A stretch of DNA of 64,000 bases from Neoalteromonas facilis (GTDB lineage: Bacteria; Pseudomonadota; Gammaproteobacteria; Enterobacterales; Alteromonadaceae), in assembly GCF_002807665.1 (NCBI RefSeq), contig NZ_PEAY01000001.1, positions 1,054,001 through 1,118,000 of the forward strand, in the 5' to 3' direction. The notes under the pieces are model-generated. The model ran no database searches. It was given only the letters and a program-made list of their open reading frames with translations, and was not told the origin of the DNA. The translations under genes were made by a program, and so were the position numbers. This document shows positions 55,184-63,846 of this stretch, one piece after another (position 1 is the first letter of the stretch; every line of letters begins with the position of its first letter).

Positions 55184-55444
55184 TTAATCTTTAGATTGTC
55201 GGTATTGATGGATAGCAGCACTAATAGCAGCAATCACCGCTTGCTCAGGTTTATCGACAGGTTGGGTAGACTTCGAGGCGCTTGTTGTTTGCTCTGTCTG
55301 CCCAGGGAATTGAGCGACAAAACGCTTGAGCCCACCCATAGCCAGGATCAACAAGGTTAAAAACGCAAACACGAAAAGCATGCCCACGCCCATTAAAACA
55401 GCGGCTTCAGCCAATTGAGAAGAAACGGAAGAAACGGCTTGCAT
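55184..55444 (-). CDS. oadG: Oxaloacetate decarboxylase gamma subunit
   Basis: An 86-residue protein with one membrane helix (about 14-36, MGVGMLFVFAFLTLLILAM as its core) and a soluble tail that in the family binds Zn and links alpha to beta. It is first in the oad operon, 15 bases before oadA. Confidence 0.9.
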   Translation of the reverse strand: MQAVSSVSSQLAEAAVLMGVGMLFVFAFLTLLILAMGGLKRFVAQFPGQTEQTTSASKSTQPVDKPEQAVIAAISAAIHQYRQSKD

Positions 55445-55488
55445 GACAAATCCTTAGCGCGTGTTTTACCCGACGATTAGTGGCTACA

Positions 55489-55517
55489 TAAGTAACATGG
55501 GGATAGACTGTTTGCAA
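55489..55517 (-). promoter_or_regulatory. Probable sigma-70 promoter of oadGAB
   Basis: TTGCAA (55512-55517), 17-base spacer, TACTTA (55489-55494) on the minus strand, about 45 bases upstream of the oadG ATG. The remaining AT-rich gap to 55623 shows nothing else definite. Confidence 0.5.
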
Positions 55518-55623
55518 CATACCGGAGCAGGCAGAAAGCATATAAATTCAAATAAAAACGAATAAGCAGCGACTTAATCAGTATTTATTCATTATTTTTA
55601 CATATTTATCACAATCACGTTGA

Positions 55624-56319
55624 TTAAAACTCATACTCAATGGCAAATCTCAACGTATGATTCTTACCCGAATGCGCTATTTCAGTAATAAAGCCTGACT
55701 CCCATTTTATTTGCTCTTGACCATCAATACGGTAAACCCCCATAAACCCGGGGCCTATACCAATGAAGTCTTCGCCTGAGTATAGTTCAAACGACGGCTG
55801 AACAGCGGGAAGATAACGGTAACGATATTGAAACCTAAACTCTGTTTCCCACTCACTTTTGACCGTTTCGCCCCATTCCCGTATTAAGAAGAGGTTCATG
55901 GTTACACTGGTTCTGCCGATTTCCTTTTCAAAAATGAGTCCTGCCGTTGCTTCGTAGTCATCCAGAGCTTTACGTTTTTCAAACTCAAAAACCGCTCCCC
56001 AATCAGCCCAATATTGACCTTGTTGGGTCAGCATCCATCGGGATTCAATTTCATAACCGGCGACTTCAAAATTAGATTGTTCATCACGCTCGCCAAACAC
56101 ATAAAACTCTACGGCAACATTTTCAGTGATGGCCTGCCCATACCCTAATCGCTGGGCAAGCACATTGTCGTTGTCGGTTTGACTCGACATAAATCGCCAC
56201 TCAAACTCTTGTTCGTTAGCGGTGACATAAGGATGATAAACCTTGTCTACCACCATTCCATCAGCCAACGCTTGTAAGGAAACGATTACCAATCCTAAAC
56301 TATAGAGCCATCTATTCAT
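55624..56319 (-). CDS. Small outer-membrane beta-barrel-like protein of the metal operon
   Basis: A 231-residue protein with a signal peptide (cleavage near ALADG). The rest is rich in alternating aromatic/polar strands (EFEWRFMSS; VAVEFYVFGERD; EWETEFRFQYRYRY) and ends in Phe (AIEYEF), pointing to an 8-12-strand outer-membrane barrel. No family recognised. The ATG at 56319 is preferred over 56325 because AGGAG lies eight bases before it. It overlaps the FTR1-like gene and is last in the five-gene operon. Confidence 0.7.
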   Translation of the reverse strand: MNRWLYSLGLVIVSLQALADGMVVDKVYHPYVTANEQEFEWRFMSSQTDNDNVLAQRLGYGQAITENVAVEFYVFGERDEQSNFEVAGYEIESRWMLTQQGQYWADWGAVFEFEKRKALDDYEATAGLIFEKEIGRTSVTMNLFLIREWGETVKSEWETEFRFQYRYRYLPAVQPSFELYSGEDFIGIGPGFMGVYRIDGQEQIKWESGFITEIAHSGKNHTLRFAIEYEF

Positions 56320-57100
56320 TTTCATTGCTCCTAGACCCGCGAGACAACATACGGTCCCAGCCTATACACAGTGCTGTTGCACATGCGAAACATATAAAGT
56401 AAACCCATAGAAAACCAGAGGTTGGAGAGGCTTCATAACCAACCAGTGCATTTAGCACATGCCCATATTCAGAGCTATCCGCAATAACTTGATTAAAATT
56501 GAACACAGGTGCCCCAAGCGACAACAAATCAACTTGAGATAACAACCCTGTGATTTGTCCAAACTGACCGGCGAGAAAAGCACACCACATGACGATAACG
56601 ATGTGTCGTAAACGAGACACAAACAATTCGGTCAGCAAAAAGTGTAAAAGTGCGGAAAAGCTAACACATATTCCCACTCCAACAATGCAGCCGATTAGCA
56701 GGTCTTGTAGCGAATCGACTTTTTGCCAAAACACCCCAAAGAAGATAAATAGCTCAATCAACTTGTATGTAACAAACAGGCAAGTGCCACACAGCAACAT
56801 CCATTGCGCTGACCTATTTTTGCTTTCATGCATCAACATAATAGAGGCTACAAGCAATGCGACAAAACTAAGCAGAAGTAGTGCGCTGTTGGTAATTTCC
56901 AACCCTGCTCCGTCAAATGTTTGTGCAATGGCTTCAATAATTGTAAGCCCAGCAAAGGCGAGTAAGAGACCAGGGATAACCCAGGGTGCCCAGACACGCA
57001 TAGAAAACATTGGTGCCCGGGTAAATACGGTCAAGTAAGTCAGCAAAATAAAGATTGGCAAAAAATCCCTCAGGAAGACAATCACTGTATTAGTTAACAC
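56312..57100 (-). CDS. FTR1-like seven-helix membrane protein
   Basis: A 262-residue inner-membrane protein with seven predicted helices, the topology of FTR1/EfeU iron permeases. The first helix has FLRDFLP where FTR1 has the iron-binding REGLE; the fourth has KLIELFIFF. The canonical Glu residues are therefore not conserved, and transport function is uncertain. The GTG at 57100 is chosen because GAGGAGG lies six bases before it; it overlaps the cupredoxin stop. Context (cupredoxin, metal-type two-component system) supports a metal-related role. Confidence 0.65.
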   Translation of the reverse strand: MLTNTVIVFLRDFLPIFILLTYLTVFTRAPMFSMRVWAPWVIPGLLLAFAGLTIIEAIAQTFDGAGLEITNSALLLLSFVALLVASIMLMHESKNRSAQWMLLCGTCLFVTYKLIELFIFFGVFWQKVDSLQDLLIGCIVGVGICVSFSALLHFLLTELFVSRLRHIVIVMWCAFLAGQFGQITGLLSQVDLLSLGAPVFNFNQVIADSSEYGHVLNALVGYEASPTSGFLWVYFICFACATALCIGWDRMLSRGSRSNENE

Positions 57101-57446
57101 TTTGTACCTCCTCAACGACAACAAACCCTCGAGCTGATACAGGGTGGTATTCACCGAAATATTCATAGCGGCCAGGAGGCAGTGGCCCGATAAATATGGT
57201 TGAACTGCTATTGGCAAAAATTACCCGTTCACGATTTAGGTCAAAGCTATCAAACTCTTCGGCGGTGTCATCCATATTGGTAATGACCAAGCGAACCTTA
57301 GTGTTAGCCGGAATAACTAACTCTGATGGCGTAAAGGTATTTTCGCGAAGCTCAAGTCGAAATACGGGCGTCTCTGCCCAGGCAGACATGACGCCAAGAC
57401 ACCATAGCATTAACCCGCTCACGTAGCGGCTGAAACGGCGTTTCAT
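57090..57446 (-). CDS. Periplasmic cupredoxin-domain protein
   Basis: A 118-residue protein with a signal peptide (cleavage near AWAE, about 24) and a cupredoxin_1-type beta sandwich. Characteristic segments: FTPSELVIPANTKVRLVI, EEFDSFDLNRERVI and the C-terminal LPPGRYEYFGEYH. Such proteins sit beside FTR1-like permeases and may bind copper or iron in the periplasm. The usual Cys/Met type-1 copper ligands are not evident. Its ATG overlaps the kinase stop (ATGA). Confidence 0.82.
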   Translation of the reverse strand: MKRRFSRYVSGLMLWCLGVMSAWAETPVFRLELRENTFTPSELVIPANTKVRLVITNMDDTAEEFDSFDLNRERVIFANSSSTIFIGPLPPGRYEYFGEYHPVSARGFVVVEEVQSVN

Positions 57447-58792
57447 GACTCTCCCTCTAGCGGCGGAGGTTGGTGCAATTTCGTTTCACTTTCAGCAGGA
57501 ACATGCGGAAATTGCATGGTTGTTTTTAATCCGCCTAACGATGAGCGCGAGCACCAAATTTTGCCATGGTGTAGTGCCATAATATGCCATGCGATAGACA
57601 AACCTAAGCCAGAACCTTTTTCTCGCTTTTGGGTCGCTTCTACGCGATAAAAACGTTCAAATATTTTGTCCAGTTGCGCATCTTCAATCCCCTTCCCTGA
57701 GTCTTCTATCACAACAGTAGTGACGTCGTTATCACGCTCAACTGACACTTTAATTTGTGTTGCGTTGCCTGAGTATTTAATTGAGTTACGCAATATATTC
57801 TCAAACAAAGTATTGAGCGCGAACGGCTCTCCCAAAACAGTTGCCTCTGACGCATTCAATTCAATCGTTTGCTGATGATTGTCGAGATCTGTAAAGTTAT
57901 TACTGATCACATCCTGCAACACGCGTTGGAGTTCAACTGGCTGCTTTTCGCGAGCAAACTGCTCAGGCGTAAATCGATACAACGCTATCATTTGCTCTAT
58001 AACGTGTGCCATGCGCTGAATGTTTTGTTTTAGCTCACTAAAGGCTGCAGAGGTTAATTGCTCGTTCTCAAAGTCTTGTTGCATGTTGTGAGCTGTTAAG
58101 GTCAACACACTAACTGGCGTACGTAACTCATGAGCAGCATTAGCCGTTAGTTGCCTTTCACGCTCAAACGCTTGCTCCAAACGTACAAATAGATTATTCA
58201 GACGCGATAGAACCGGTGCCAGCTCATCAGGTGTATCGATTAAGGTTATAGTCGTCAGATCATCTGCAGTTTTTCTCTTTAATTGAGTAGACAAACTCGT
58301 AAGCCCTGACAAGCTTCGGTTGATAATATAGTAAATTAACAGTGCGATTATCGGGATCACTACCACAAGTGGTGTAATAGTGACCAACAATATTGACTCT
58401 GCTGAGGCCGCCCGTAGGTTTAACGGTTGCATCGTCACGACTTTCACATCCGATTGTTCGATTACAAATACGCGCCATCGTTTACCCTGATGGTTTTGAA
58501 TCGAAAACCCCTCAGCTGTATTAGACACGGGTCGACTTGTTGCATTAGTACTGGTGTGAGTCATTTCTCCTTTTTGGAAAACCTGAAAACCGATTTCGCC
58601 ATCGAAGGTGATAGGAATTGTTGAGCCTGAGTCGACCAGGTTCATCAAAAGGCTAGCGACTGTATGCAATTCTTGGTCAAAGATGTTATCCAGTTGCTTG
58701 AGGCTATTTCGGTAACCATGGAGCGCAGCAAAAAATGTTGCTAGCACAACAACAGATATGGTTAACAACGTCAGTTGACGTTTAATCGACAC
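57443..58792 (-). CDS. Sensor histidine kinase, QseC/PmrB-like
   Basis: A 449-residue membrane kinase: two membrane helices (about 8-25 and 134-156) enclosing a periplasmic sensor of about 105 residues, HAMP-like linker, HisKA with HELRTP (H221), and HATPase with NSIKYSG, DSGKGI and GSGLGLSI. All catalytic boxes are intact. The RExxE iron-sensing motif known from BqsS and PmrB is not found in the periplasmic part. The GTG start overlaps the response-regulator stop by one base. Confidence 0.92.
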   Translation of the reverse strand: MSIKRQLTLLTISVVVLATFFAALHGYRNSLKQLDNIFDQELHTVASLLMNLVDSGSTIPITFDGEIGFQVFQKGEMTHTSTNATSRPVSNTAEGFSIQNHQGKRWRVFVIEQSDVKVVTMQPLNLRAASAESILLVTITPLVVVIPIIALLIYYIINRSLSGLTSLSTQLKRKTADDLTTITLIDTPDELAPVLSRLNNLFVRLEQAFERERQLTANAAHELRTPVSVLTLTAHNMQQDFENEQLTSAAFSELKQNIQRMAHVIEQMIALYRFTPEQFAREKQPVELQRVLQDVISNNFTDLDNHQQTIELNASEATVLGEPFALNTLFENILRNSIKYSGNATQIKVSVERDNDVTTVVIEDSGKGIEDAQLDKIFERFYRVEATQKREKGSGLGLSIAWHIMALHHGKIWCSRSSLGGLKTTMQFPHVPAESETKLHQPPPLEGES

Positions 58793-59451
58793 TATTGAGT
58801 TCTCACCACGTAACCAACGCCCCGTACAGTCTGAATAAAACCGTCCGGCAATTTCTTGCGCGCATTGTGAACATGCACTTCAATCGTGTTACTGCTCACC
58901 TCTTCCCCCCATTCATACAACTTGGTTTCGAGCTGCGTCTTTGATTGGATTCGACCAGCCCCCTCGATCAGAGACTTAACGATCATGTATTCACGACGAG
59001 ATAATGGCACCGGACTACCTTGAATGGATACTTGGTTGGCTGCGGTATCTAACGTGACGCCATTGATTTCGATAATAGAAGTATTAGCGGTACCAAGGCG
59101 CCTTTCTATTACTCTTATGCGCGCCAGCAATTCTGCCATATCAAAGGGCTTCGCTAGATAATCATCAGCGCCTAAATCAAGCCCTTTGACTTTGCTATCA
59201 ATACCATCTCTGGCCGTTAATACGAGTACAGGAAGGTTTGGGTCGGTGCGCTTAGATAATTTTAGGACATCCAAACCATCCATATCTGGCAACCCTAGAT
59301 CTAAGATCACCATATCTGCAGTCTTAGTGGTAATCGCATTGATGGCATATTTGCCCGTATCAACCCAATCCACACTGTATTGCTCTCGCTTTAAAGAGCG
59401 TTTAAGCCCTTCGGCTAATGGTGCATCATCCTCAACCAATAAAATTCGCAT
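58792..59451 (-). CDS. OmpR-family response regulator, QseB/PmrA-like
   Basis: A 219-residue regulator: receiver domain with D51 in LDLGLPDMDG and the conserved Lys in LAKPF (about 101), then a winged-helix DNA-binding domain (about 125-217) with SNTIEVHVHNARKKL. The start VEDDAPLAEGLKRSLK and SVDWV match the QseB/PmrA/TctD branch. It is first in a five-gene overlapping operon and probably binds the CTTAAG direct repeat just upstream. Confidence 0.92.
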   Translation of the reverse strand: MRILLVEDDAPLAEGLKRSLKREQYSVDWVDTGKYAINAITTKTADMVILDLGLPDMDGLDVLKLSKRTDPNLPVLVLTARDGIDSKVKGLDLGADDYLAKPFDMAELLARIRVIERRLGTANTSIIEINGVTLDTAANQVSIQGSPVPLSRREYMIVKSLIEGAGRIQSKTQLETKLYEWGEEVSSNTIEVHVHNARKKLPDGFIQTVRGVGYVVRTQ

Positions 59452-59530
59452 TGATGTGTAGTCTCCTTTGCAACATCAATATGGATAATAGCGGAGACTA
59501 TTTCCACGTGCAGTAAATTACATAGCCTAC

Positions 59531-59547
59531 CTTAAGGTTAACTTAAG
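59531..59547 (-). promoter_or_regulatory. CTTAAG-N5-CTTAAG direct repeat, candidate response-regulator operator
   Basis: CTTAAG (59531-59536) and CTTAAG (59542-59547) separated by GTTAA, 80-96 bases upstream of the response-regulator start. It equals TTAAG-N6-TTAAG, the form described for the Fe(II)-responsive BqsR, and is close to the PmrA box. Confidence 0.6.
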
Positions 59548-59584
59548 TTTTGAGAAATATCAGGAAGAATGCCGCATTAGAATG

Positions 59585-59783
59585 GGGCCGAACGCCCTAG
59601 CCATGGAATGGCTTAAATTAGGGGGAGTGGCGCGTGTGGAAGGGTTCACCTCTCCGGTCACCGGGCCGAACGCCCTAGCCATGGAATAACTTAAATTAGA
59701 GGGAATGGCGCGTGTGGAAGGGTTCACCTCTCCGGTCACCGGGCCGAACGCCCTAGCCATGGAATAACTTAAATTAGGGGGAA
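59585..59783 (-). repeat. 78-bp tandem repeat carrying copies of the tRNA-Arg 3' end
   Basis: Units begin at 59585, 59663 and 59741 (period exactly 78 bp); the third runs into the intact tRNA-Arg gene at 59784. Read on the minus strand, each full unit contains CCTTCCACACGCGCCA, identical to the last 16 bases of tRNA-Arg with its CCA, preceded by an altered T arm (GGTGAACC in place of GGTTCGAATC), and a 43-base spacer with small hairpins (GGGC/GCCC; CCGG/CCGG). Units are nearly identical. An open frame (59560-59760) through the repeats is considered incidental. Confidence 0.9.
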
Positions 59784-59860
59784 TGGCGCGTGTGGAAGGA
59801 TTCGAACCTCCGACCGCCTGGTTCGTAGCCAGGTACTCTATCCAGCTGAGCTACACACGC
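59784..59860 (-). tRNA. tRNA-Arg (ACG), copy 1
   Basis: A 77-nt cloverleaf with encoded CCA. Acceptor GCGTGTG/CACACGC, anticodon loop CTACGAA (ACG), T arm GGTTCGAATCC. It is followed on the minus strand by the 78-bp repeats. Confidence 0.95.
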
Positions 59861-59901
59861 GCAGATACTTTCAATTTAGACCATTTATACCATTAAGCAA
59901 G

Positions 59902-59978
59902 TGGCGCGTGTGGAAGGATTCGAACCTCCGACCGCCTGGTTCGTAGCCAGGTACTCTATCCAGCTGAGCTACACACGC
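59902..59978 (-). tRNA. tRNA-Arg (ACG), copy 2
   Basis: Identical to copy 1 over its 77 nt, 118 bp upstream in the direction of transcription. Order csrA-Ser-Arg-Arg mirrors csrA-serV-argV/Y/Z/Q of E. coli. Confidence 0.95.
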
Positions 59979-59988
59979 GTACAGGCAC

Positions 59989-60081
<93 letters not shown>

Positions 60082-60232
60082 AAAATGTGGAGTCGCAGTT
60101 TAATGATTCACAAAGGGAAGTCAACGCTTTTTTAGCGTATAAATGACGGGTCGAAGATATTTTAACCAATTGAACTATAAAGCGATAAAAATCGCACAAT
60201 CGCCGTACATTCTTCACACAAAATACAGGCAT

Positions 60233-60263
60233 AAAAAAAGCCAAGTCATATTTAACTCGGCTT
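60233..60263 (-). terminator. Terminator of csrA
   Basis: Stem AAGCCGAGT / ACTTGGCTT (one G-U pair) with an 8-10-base loop, then a run of T on the minus strand, 19 bases past the csrA stop. Confidence 0.8.
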
Positions 60264-60281
60264 TCTTATCACTTGCAGAAA

Positions 60282-60482
60282 TTATTCGCTGTCAGCGGAT
60301 TTCGAACCGTTACCACCCTTTTCCGCTTGAATTCGCATGTAGATTTCTTCTCTATGCACAGAAACCTCTTTGGGTGCATTCACACCGATACGAACCTGAT
60401 TACCTTTTACACCAAGTACGGTAACGGTTACTTCGTCACCAACCATTAATGTTTCACCTACACGACGGGTCAAAATAAGCAT
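60282..60482 (-). CDS. csrA: Carbon storage regulator CsrA
   Basis: A 66-residue homodimeric RNA-binding protein that represses or stabilises mRNAs by binding GGA motifs. The N-terminal [16 protein letters not shown] and [18 protein letters not shown] are diagnostic. It lies between alaS and tRNA-Ser, the conserved gammaproteobacterial location. Confidence 0.98.
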   Translation of the reverse strand: MLILTRRVGETLMVGDEVTVTVLGVKGNQVRIGVNAPKEVSVHREEIYMRIQAEKGGNGSKSADSE

Positions 60483-60605
60483 TCTATTGCTCCTGTTCCT
60501 TAATTGTTAAGTCACATCCTTTCGTTTCAACGCTAACGACTCAGCTCAAGCCACTAGCGATAGTGCTCCATGTGGTTTGATGTCACTGCAAACCACTCAC
60601 TAATT

Positions 60606-63203
60606 TTACAGCCTATCCTGTAACCAAGTATTGACTGAATCTAGCGCTTTTGCCAAGTTTTCTGGTTGAGAACCTCCTGCTTGCGCCATATCAGGTCTTC
60701 CGCCACCTTTGCCACCCACTTGTGCGGCTACGTGGTTCACCAGTTCTCCGGCTTTAACCTTGCTGATTAAATCTTGTGTTACGCCAGCAATTAGGCCAAC
60801 TTTATCGTCACTTGCGGTGCCGATACAGATAACACCAGATCCCATCTTATTCTTCAGATCATCGAGAATACCGCGCAATGCCTTACTCTCAATCCCCGGC
60901 ATTTCAGTCACTAATACTTTAACACCGTTGATATCAACCGCCTTAGATAAAACATCAGCGCCCTTTTGAGCATTTAGCTTCTGGGTTAATTGCTGATTTG
61001 TTTTTTCCAAGTCTCGAGTTGACTGAAGAAGGCCTTTAACACGATCAATCACTGCACTCGGTTCCGCTTTAACCAATTGTGCAATCTGCGCAACACGCGC
61101 TTGTTGCTGCTGAATATATGCAAGTGCAGCATCACCGGTAATCGCTTCTAGTCGGCGAACCCCTGATGCAATACCGCTTTCAGAAACAATCTTAAATAAA
61201 CCAATATCACCCGTGCGTTCAACGTGAGTTCCACCACACAGTTCGATTGAGAAATCGCCCATAGTGATTACGCGCACTTCATCGTCATACTTTTCACCAA
61301 ACAGCGCCATTGCTCCGGCCGCTTTGGCTTCTTCTAAATCCATTAAACGCGTTGTTAACGTATGGTTTGCGCGAATTTGTTGATTCACCATGCGTTCAAT
61401 CGTGAGTAACTGCTCTTCACTCACTGATTCAAAATGAGAAAAGTCAAAACGAAGCTTTTCGCTATCCACTAAGCTCCCTTTTTGACTCACATGCTCGCCG
61501 AGTACTTTGCGTAACGCTGCGTGCACTAAGTGGGTCGCACTGTGGTTTAACTTAATGCTTTGGCGTAATGCTGCATCGATCTTGGCATTAACGCTGTCAC
61601 CGACTGATAAGGTGCCTTGAATAGTACCTTTATGCGCAAATGCTGCACCTAGCTTTATGGTATCTACAATAGCGACTGAAGACTGCTCTCCCGTTAACGT
61701 TCCGGTATCACCTACTTGGCCACCTGATTCAGCGTAAAACGGTGTAGAATCCAAGATAACCAATACGTCTTTTGCATCTGTTGCACTATCAACTTTTTCA
61801 CCATCGACAATAATCGCTTCGACAACACTGGTTGATTCTACCTGCTCATAGCCAGTAAATTGCGTCACGCTGTCAACGCTCACTACGTTGGCATAGTCAG
61901 CACCAAATTGGCTTGACTGTTGAGCTCTTTCGCGTTGTTGCTGCATGTTTTGCTCAAAACCGGCTTCATCGATAGTGAAACCTTTTTCACGCGCAACATC
62001 CGCTGTTAAGTCTGCAGGGAAGCCATAAGTATCATAAAGCTTAAATACAACTTCACCCGGTACCGTATCGCCATTAAGCTCTTCTAACGCTTGATTAAGC
62101 AAGTTCATGCCGCGCTCTAAGGTTCGGCTAAACTGCTCCTCTTCAACACGTAGAACCTTTTCGATTACGACTTTTTGTTCATTCAGTTCAGGATACGCAT
62201 CGCCCATTTGCTGACACAAAACGTCGACTAATTTGTAAAAGAAAATATCCTTCGCGCCGAGTTTGTAACCGTGGCGAACCGCACGACGAATAATTCGACG
62301 AAGCACGTAACCGCGTCCTTCATTCGATGGCATCGCACCATCACAGATCAAAAAGCTACAAGAGCGAATATGGTCAGCAATAACACGCAACGATTTATCT
62401 TCTAAATCATTAGTGCCTACAATATCGGCAGCACCTTTAATCAGCGCTTGGAATAGATCAATCTCATAGTTGCTATGAACGTTTTGCAAAATAGCGCTGA
62501 TACGCTCTAACCCCATACCGGTATCAATCGATGGCCGCGGCAAAGGCTCCATGTCACCGTTTGCTTGACGGTTGAATTGCATGAATACCAAGTTCCAAAT
62601 TTCAATAAATCGGTCACCGTCTTCTTCTGGTGAGCCGGGAGGGCCGCCCCAAATATGTTCGCCATGGTCATAAAATATCTCTGAACATGGACCGCAAGGA
62701 CCTGTATCTCCCATCGACCAGAAATTGTCGGAGGTGGAAATACGTATAATTTTCTCAGCAGGGACGCCGATATCATTCAACCAAATGTTGTACGCTTCAT
62801 CATCTTCAGAATACACGGTTACCAATAACTTCTCTTTGGGTAGCTGTAATTCGTCAGTTAAGAAAGTCCACGCAAATTGAATCGCCTCTTTTTTGAAATA
62901 ATCACCGAAGCTGAAATTCCCCAGCATTTCAAAAAACGTGTGGTGACGCGCGGTGTAACCTACGTTATCTAAATCGTTGTGCTTTCCACCTGCCCGCACA
63001 CAACGCTGTGACGATACTGCGCGAGAATAACTACGTTTATCAGTGCCTAGAAATACATCTTTGAACTGATTCATGCCTGCGTTTGTGAATAAAAGCGTAG
63101 GATCATCATGTGGGATCAACGAAGAGCTTGCCACCGCTTGGTGACCTTGTTTAGCAAAGAAGTCGATGAACTTACCTCGAATCTGAGCGGTTGATAGCGT
63201 CAT
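60606..63203 (-). CDS. alaS: Alanyl-tRNA synthetase
   Basis: An 865-residue enzyme charging tRNA-Ala: class II catalytic domain (about 1-240) with [14 protein letters not shown], tRNA-recognition domain, editing domain (about 555-710) with the zinc motif HSATH and ELCGGTHV, and the C-terminal C-Ala domain with [15 protein letters not shown]. Length agrees with E. coli (876). Confidence 0.97.
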   Translation of the reverse strand: MTLSTAQIRGKFIDFFAKQGHQAVASSSLIPHDDPTLLFTNAGMNQFKDVFLGTDKRSYSRAVSSQRCVRAGGKHNDLDNVGYTARHHTFFEMLGNFSFGDYFKKEAIQFAWTFLTDELQLPKEKLLVTVYSEDDEAYNIWLNDIGVPAEKIIRISTSDNFWSMGDTGPCGPCSEIFYDHGEHIWGGPPGSPEEDGDRFIEIWNLVFMQFNRQANGDMEPLPRPSIDTGMGLERISAILQNVHSNYEIDLFQALIKGAADIVGTNDLEDKSLRVIADHIRSCSFLICDGAMPSNEGRGYVLRRIIRRAVRHGYKLGAKDIFFYKLVDVLCQQMGDAYPELNEQKVVIEKVLRVEEEQFSRTLERGMNLLNQALEELNGDTVPGEVVFKLYDTYGFPADLTADVAREKGFTIDEAGFEQNMQQQRERAQQSSQFGADYANVVSVDSVTQFTGYEQVESTSVVEAIIVDGEKVDSATDAKDVLVILDSTPFYAESGGQVGDTGTLTGEQSSVAIVDTIKLGAAFAHKGTIQGTLSVGDSVNAKIDAALRQSIKLNHSATHLVHAALRKVLGEHVSQKGSLVDSEKLRFDFSHFESVSEEQLLTIERMVNQQIRANHTLTTRLMDLEEAKAAGAMALFGEKYDDEVRVITMGDFSIELCGGTHVERTGDIGLFKIVSESGIASGVRRLEAITGDAALAYIQQQQARVAQIAQLVKAEPSAVIDRVKGLLQSTRDLEKTNQQLTQKLNAQKGADVLSKAVDINGVKVLVTEMPGIESKALRGILDDLKNKMGSGVICIGTASDDKVGLIAGVTQDLISKVKAGELVNHVAAQVGGKGGGRPDMAQAGGSQPENLAKALDSVNTWLQDRL

Positions 63204-63229
63204 GAAAAATCCTGTGTTGTGGTTGAATT

Positions 63230-63273
63230 AAAAAAATGCCCGCGCTACGCGCAGTAACCCATAATTAAGGGCG
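63230..63273 (-). terminator. Possible terminator between recX and alaS
   Basis: Minus strand: GCCC ... GCGC-GTA-GCGC ... GGGC nested pairing followed by seven T residues. It would end the recX transcript ahead of alaS. Confidence 0.5.
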
Positions 63274-63301
63274 CAAAGATAGCATGAATCCCTTATGCCT
63301 G

Positions 63302-63775
63302 TTAAGCATCAGATTCAGGATTAAAGTGAATCGCGTAATTTATTTGCTCCAAGGTAAAACCTCTGCCAGCCAAAAATCGTTGCTGCTTTTGCTTCAGCTT
63401 GAAATCTTGCTCTGGTAGTTCACCAAATTTCTTTTGCTTTGCTTGCAGTGCCAATGCCCACCAGTCTATGTCAGCATTCTCTAGACAGGTTTGGACTTCG
63501 GCACGGGAAATGCCGTTTTGTTGCAATTGTTGCATAAGTCGCATTTCGCCATGCCCCTTTAATGCCGCAGAACGCACCATCATTTCGATGTAACGCGAAT
63601 CACTTTGTAACCCCTGCTGTTGAATATCAGACAAAACGTCATCGACTTTATTGCGGTCAAAACCATTTGCCTGCAATTTGCGTATTAGCTCTGTACGACT
63701 ATGCTCGCGACGAGCGAGAAGGCGAATAAGAGAGTGATAGATTTGTTGTTTTTCTTCCATGTTGGCATTATGCAT
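63302..63775 (-). CDS. recX: Regulatory protein RecX
   Basis: A 157-residue all-helical protein that modulates RecA filaments. Family features: LLARREHSRTELIRKLQANG, then VDDVLSDIQQQGLQSDSRYIEMMVRS and KQKQQRFLAGRGFTLEQI. The start is uncertain: ATG 63775 or ATG 63760 (five codons later), neither with a strong ribosome-binding site. recA, usually just upstream, is not present here; the neighbour is a divergent unrelated gene. Confidence 0.9.
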   Translation of the reverse strand: MHNANMEEKQQIYHSLIRLLARREHSRTELIRKLQANGFDRNKVDDVLSDIQQQGLQSDSRYIEMMVRSAALKGHGEMRLMQQLQQNGISRAEVQTCLENADIDWWALALQAKQKKFGELPEQDFKLKQKQQRFLAGRGFTLEQINYAIHFNPESDA

Positions 63776-63846
63776 AGTTCACTTATTTCCAGCAATCGTG
63801 TGCGTTATTTCACGATAGAAAGATAAATTTCAGGGCACAAGTACTC

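Noticed and set aside
56589-57038. 149-codon + strand frame opposite the FTR1-like gene
   Set aside because: No ribosome-binding site or family resemblance; the minus frame is supported by overlap with neighbours and membrane topology.
59560-59760. 66-codon minus frame through the tRNA-Arg repeats
   Set aside because: Reads periodic repeat units and a tRNA fragment; no ribosome-binding site. A peptide like E. coli Tpr cannot be excluded, but nothing supports it.
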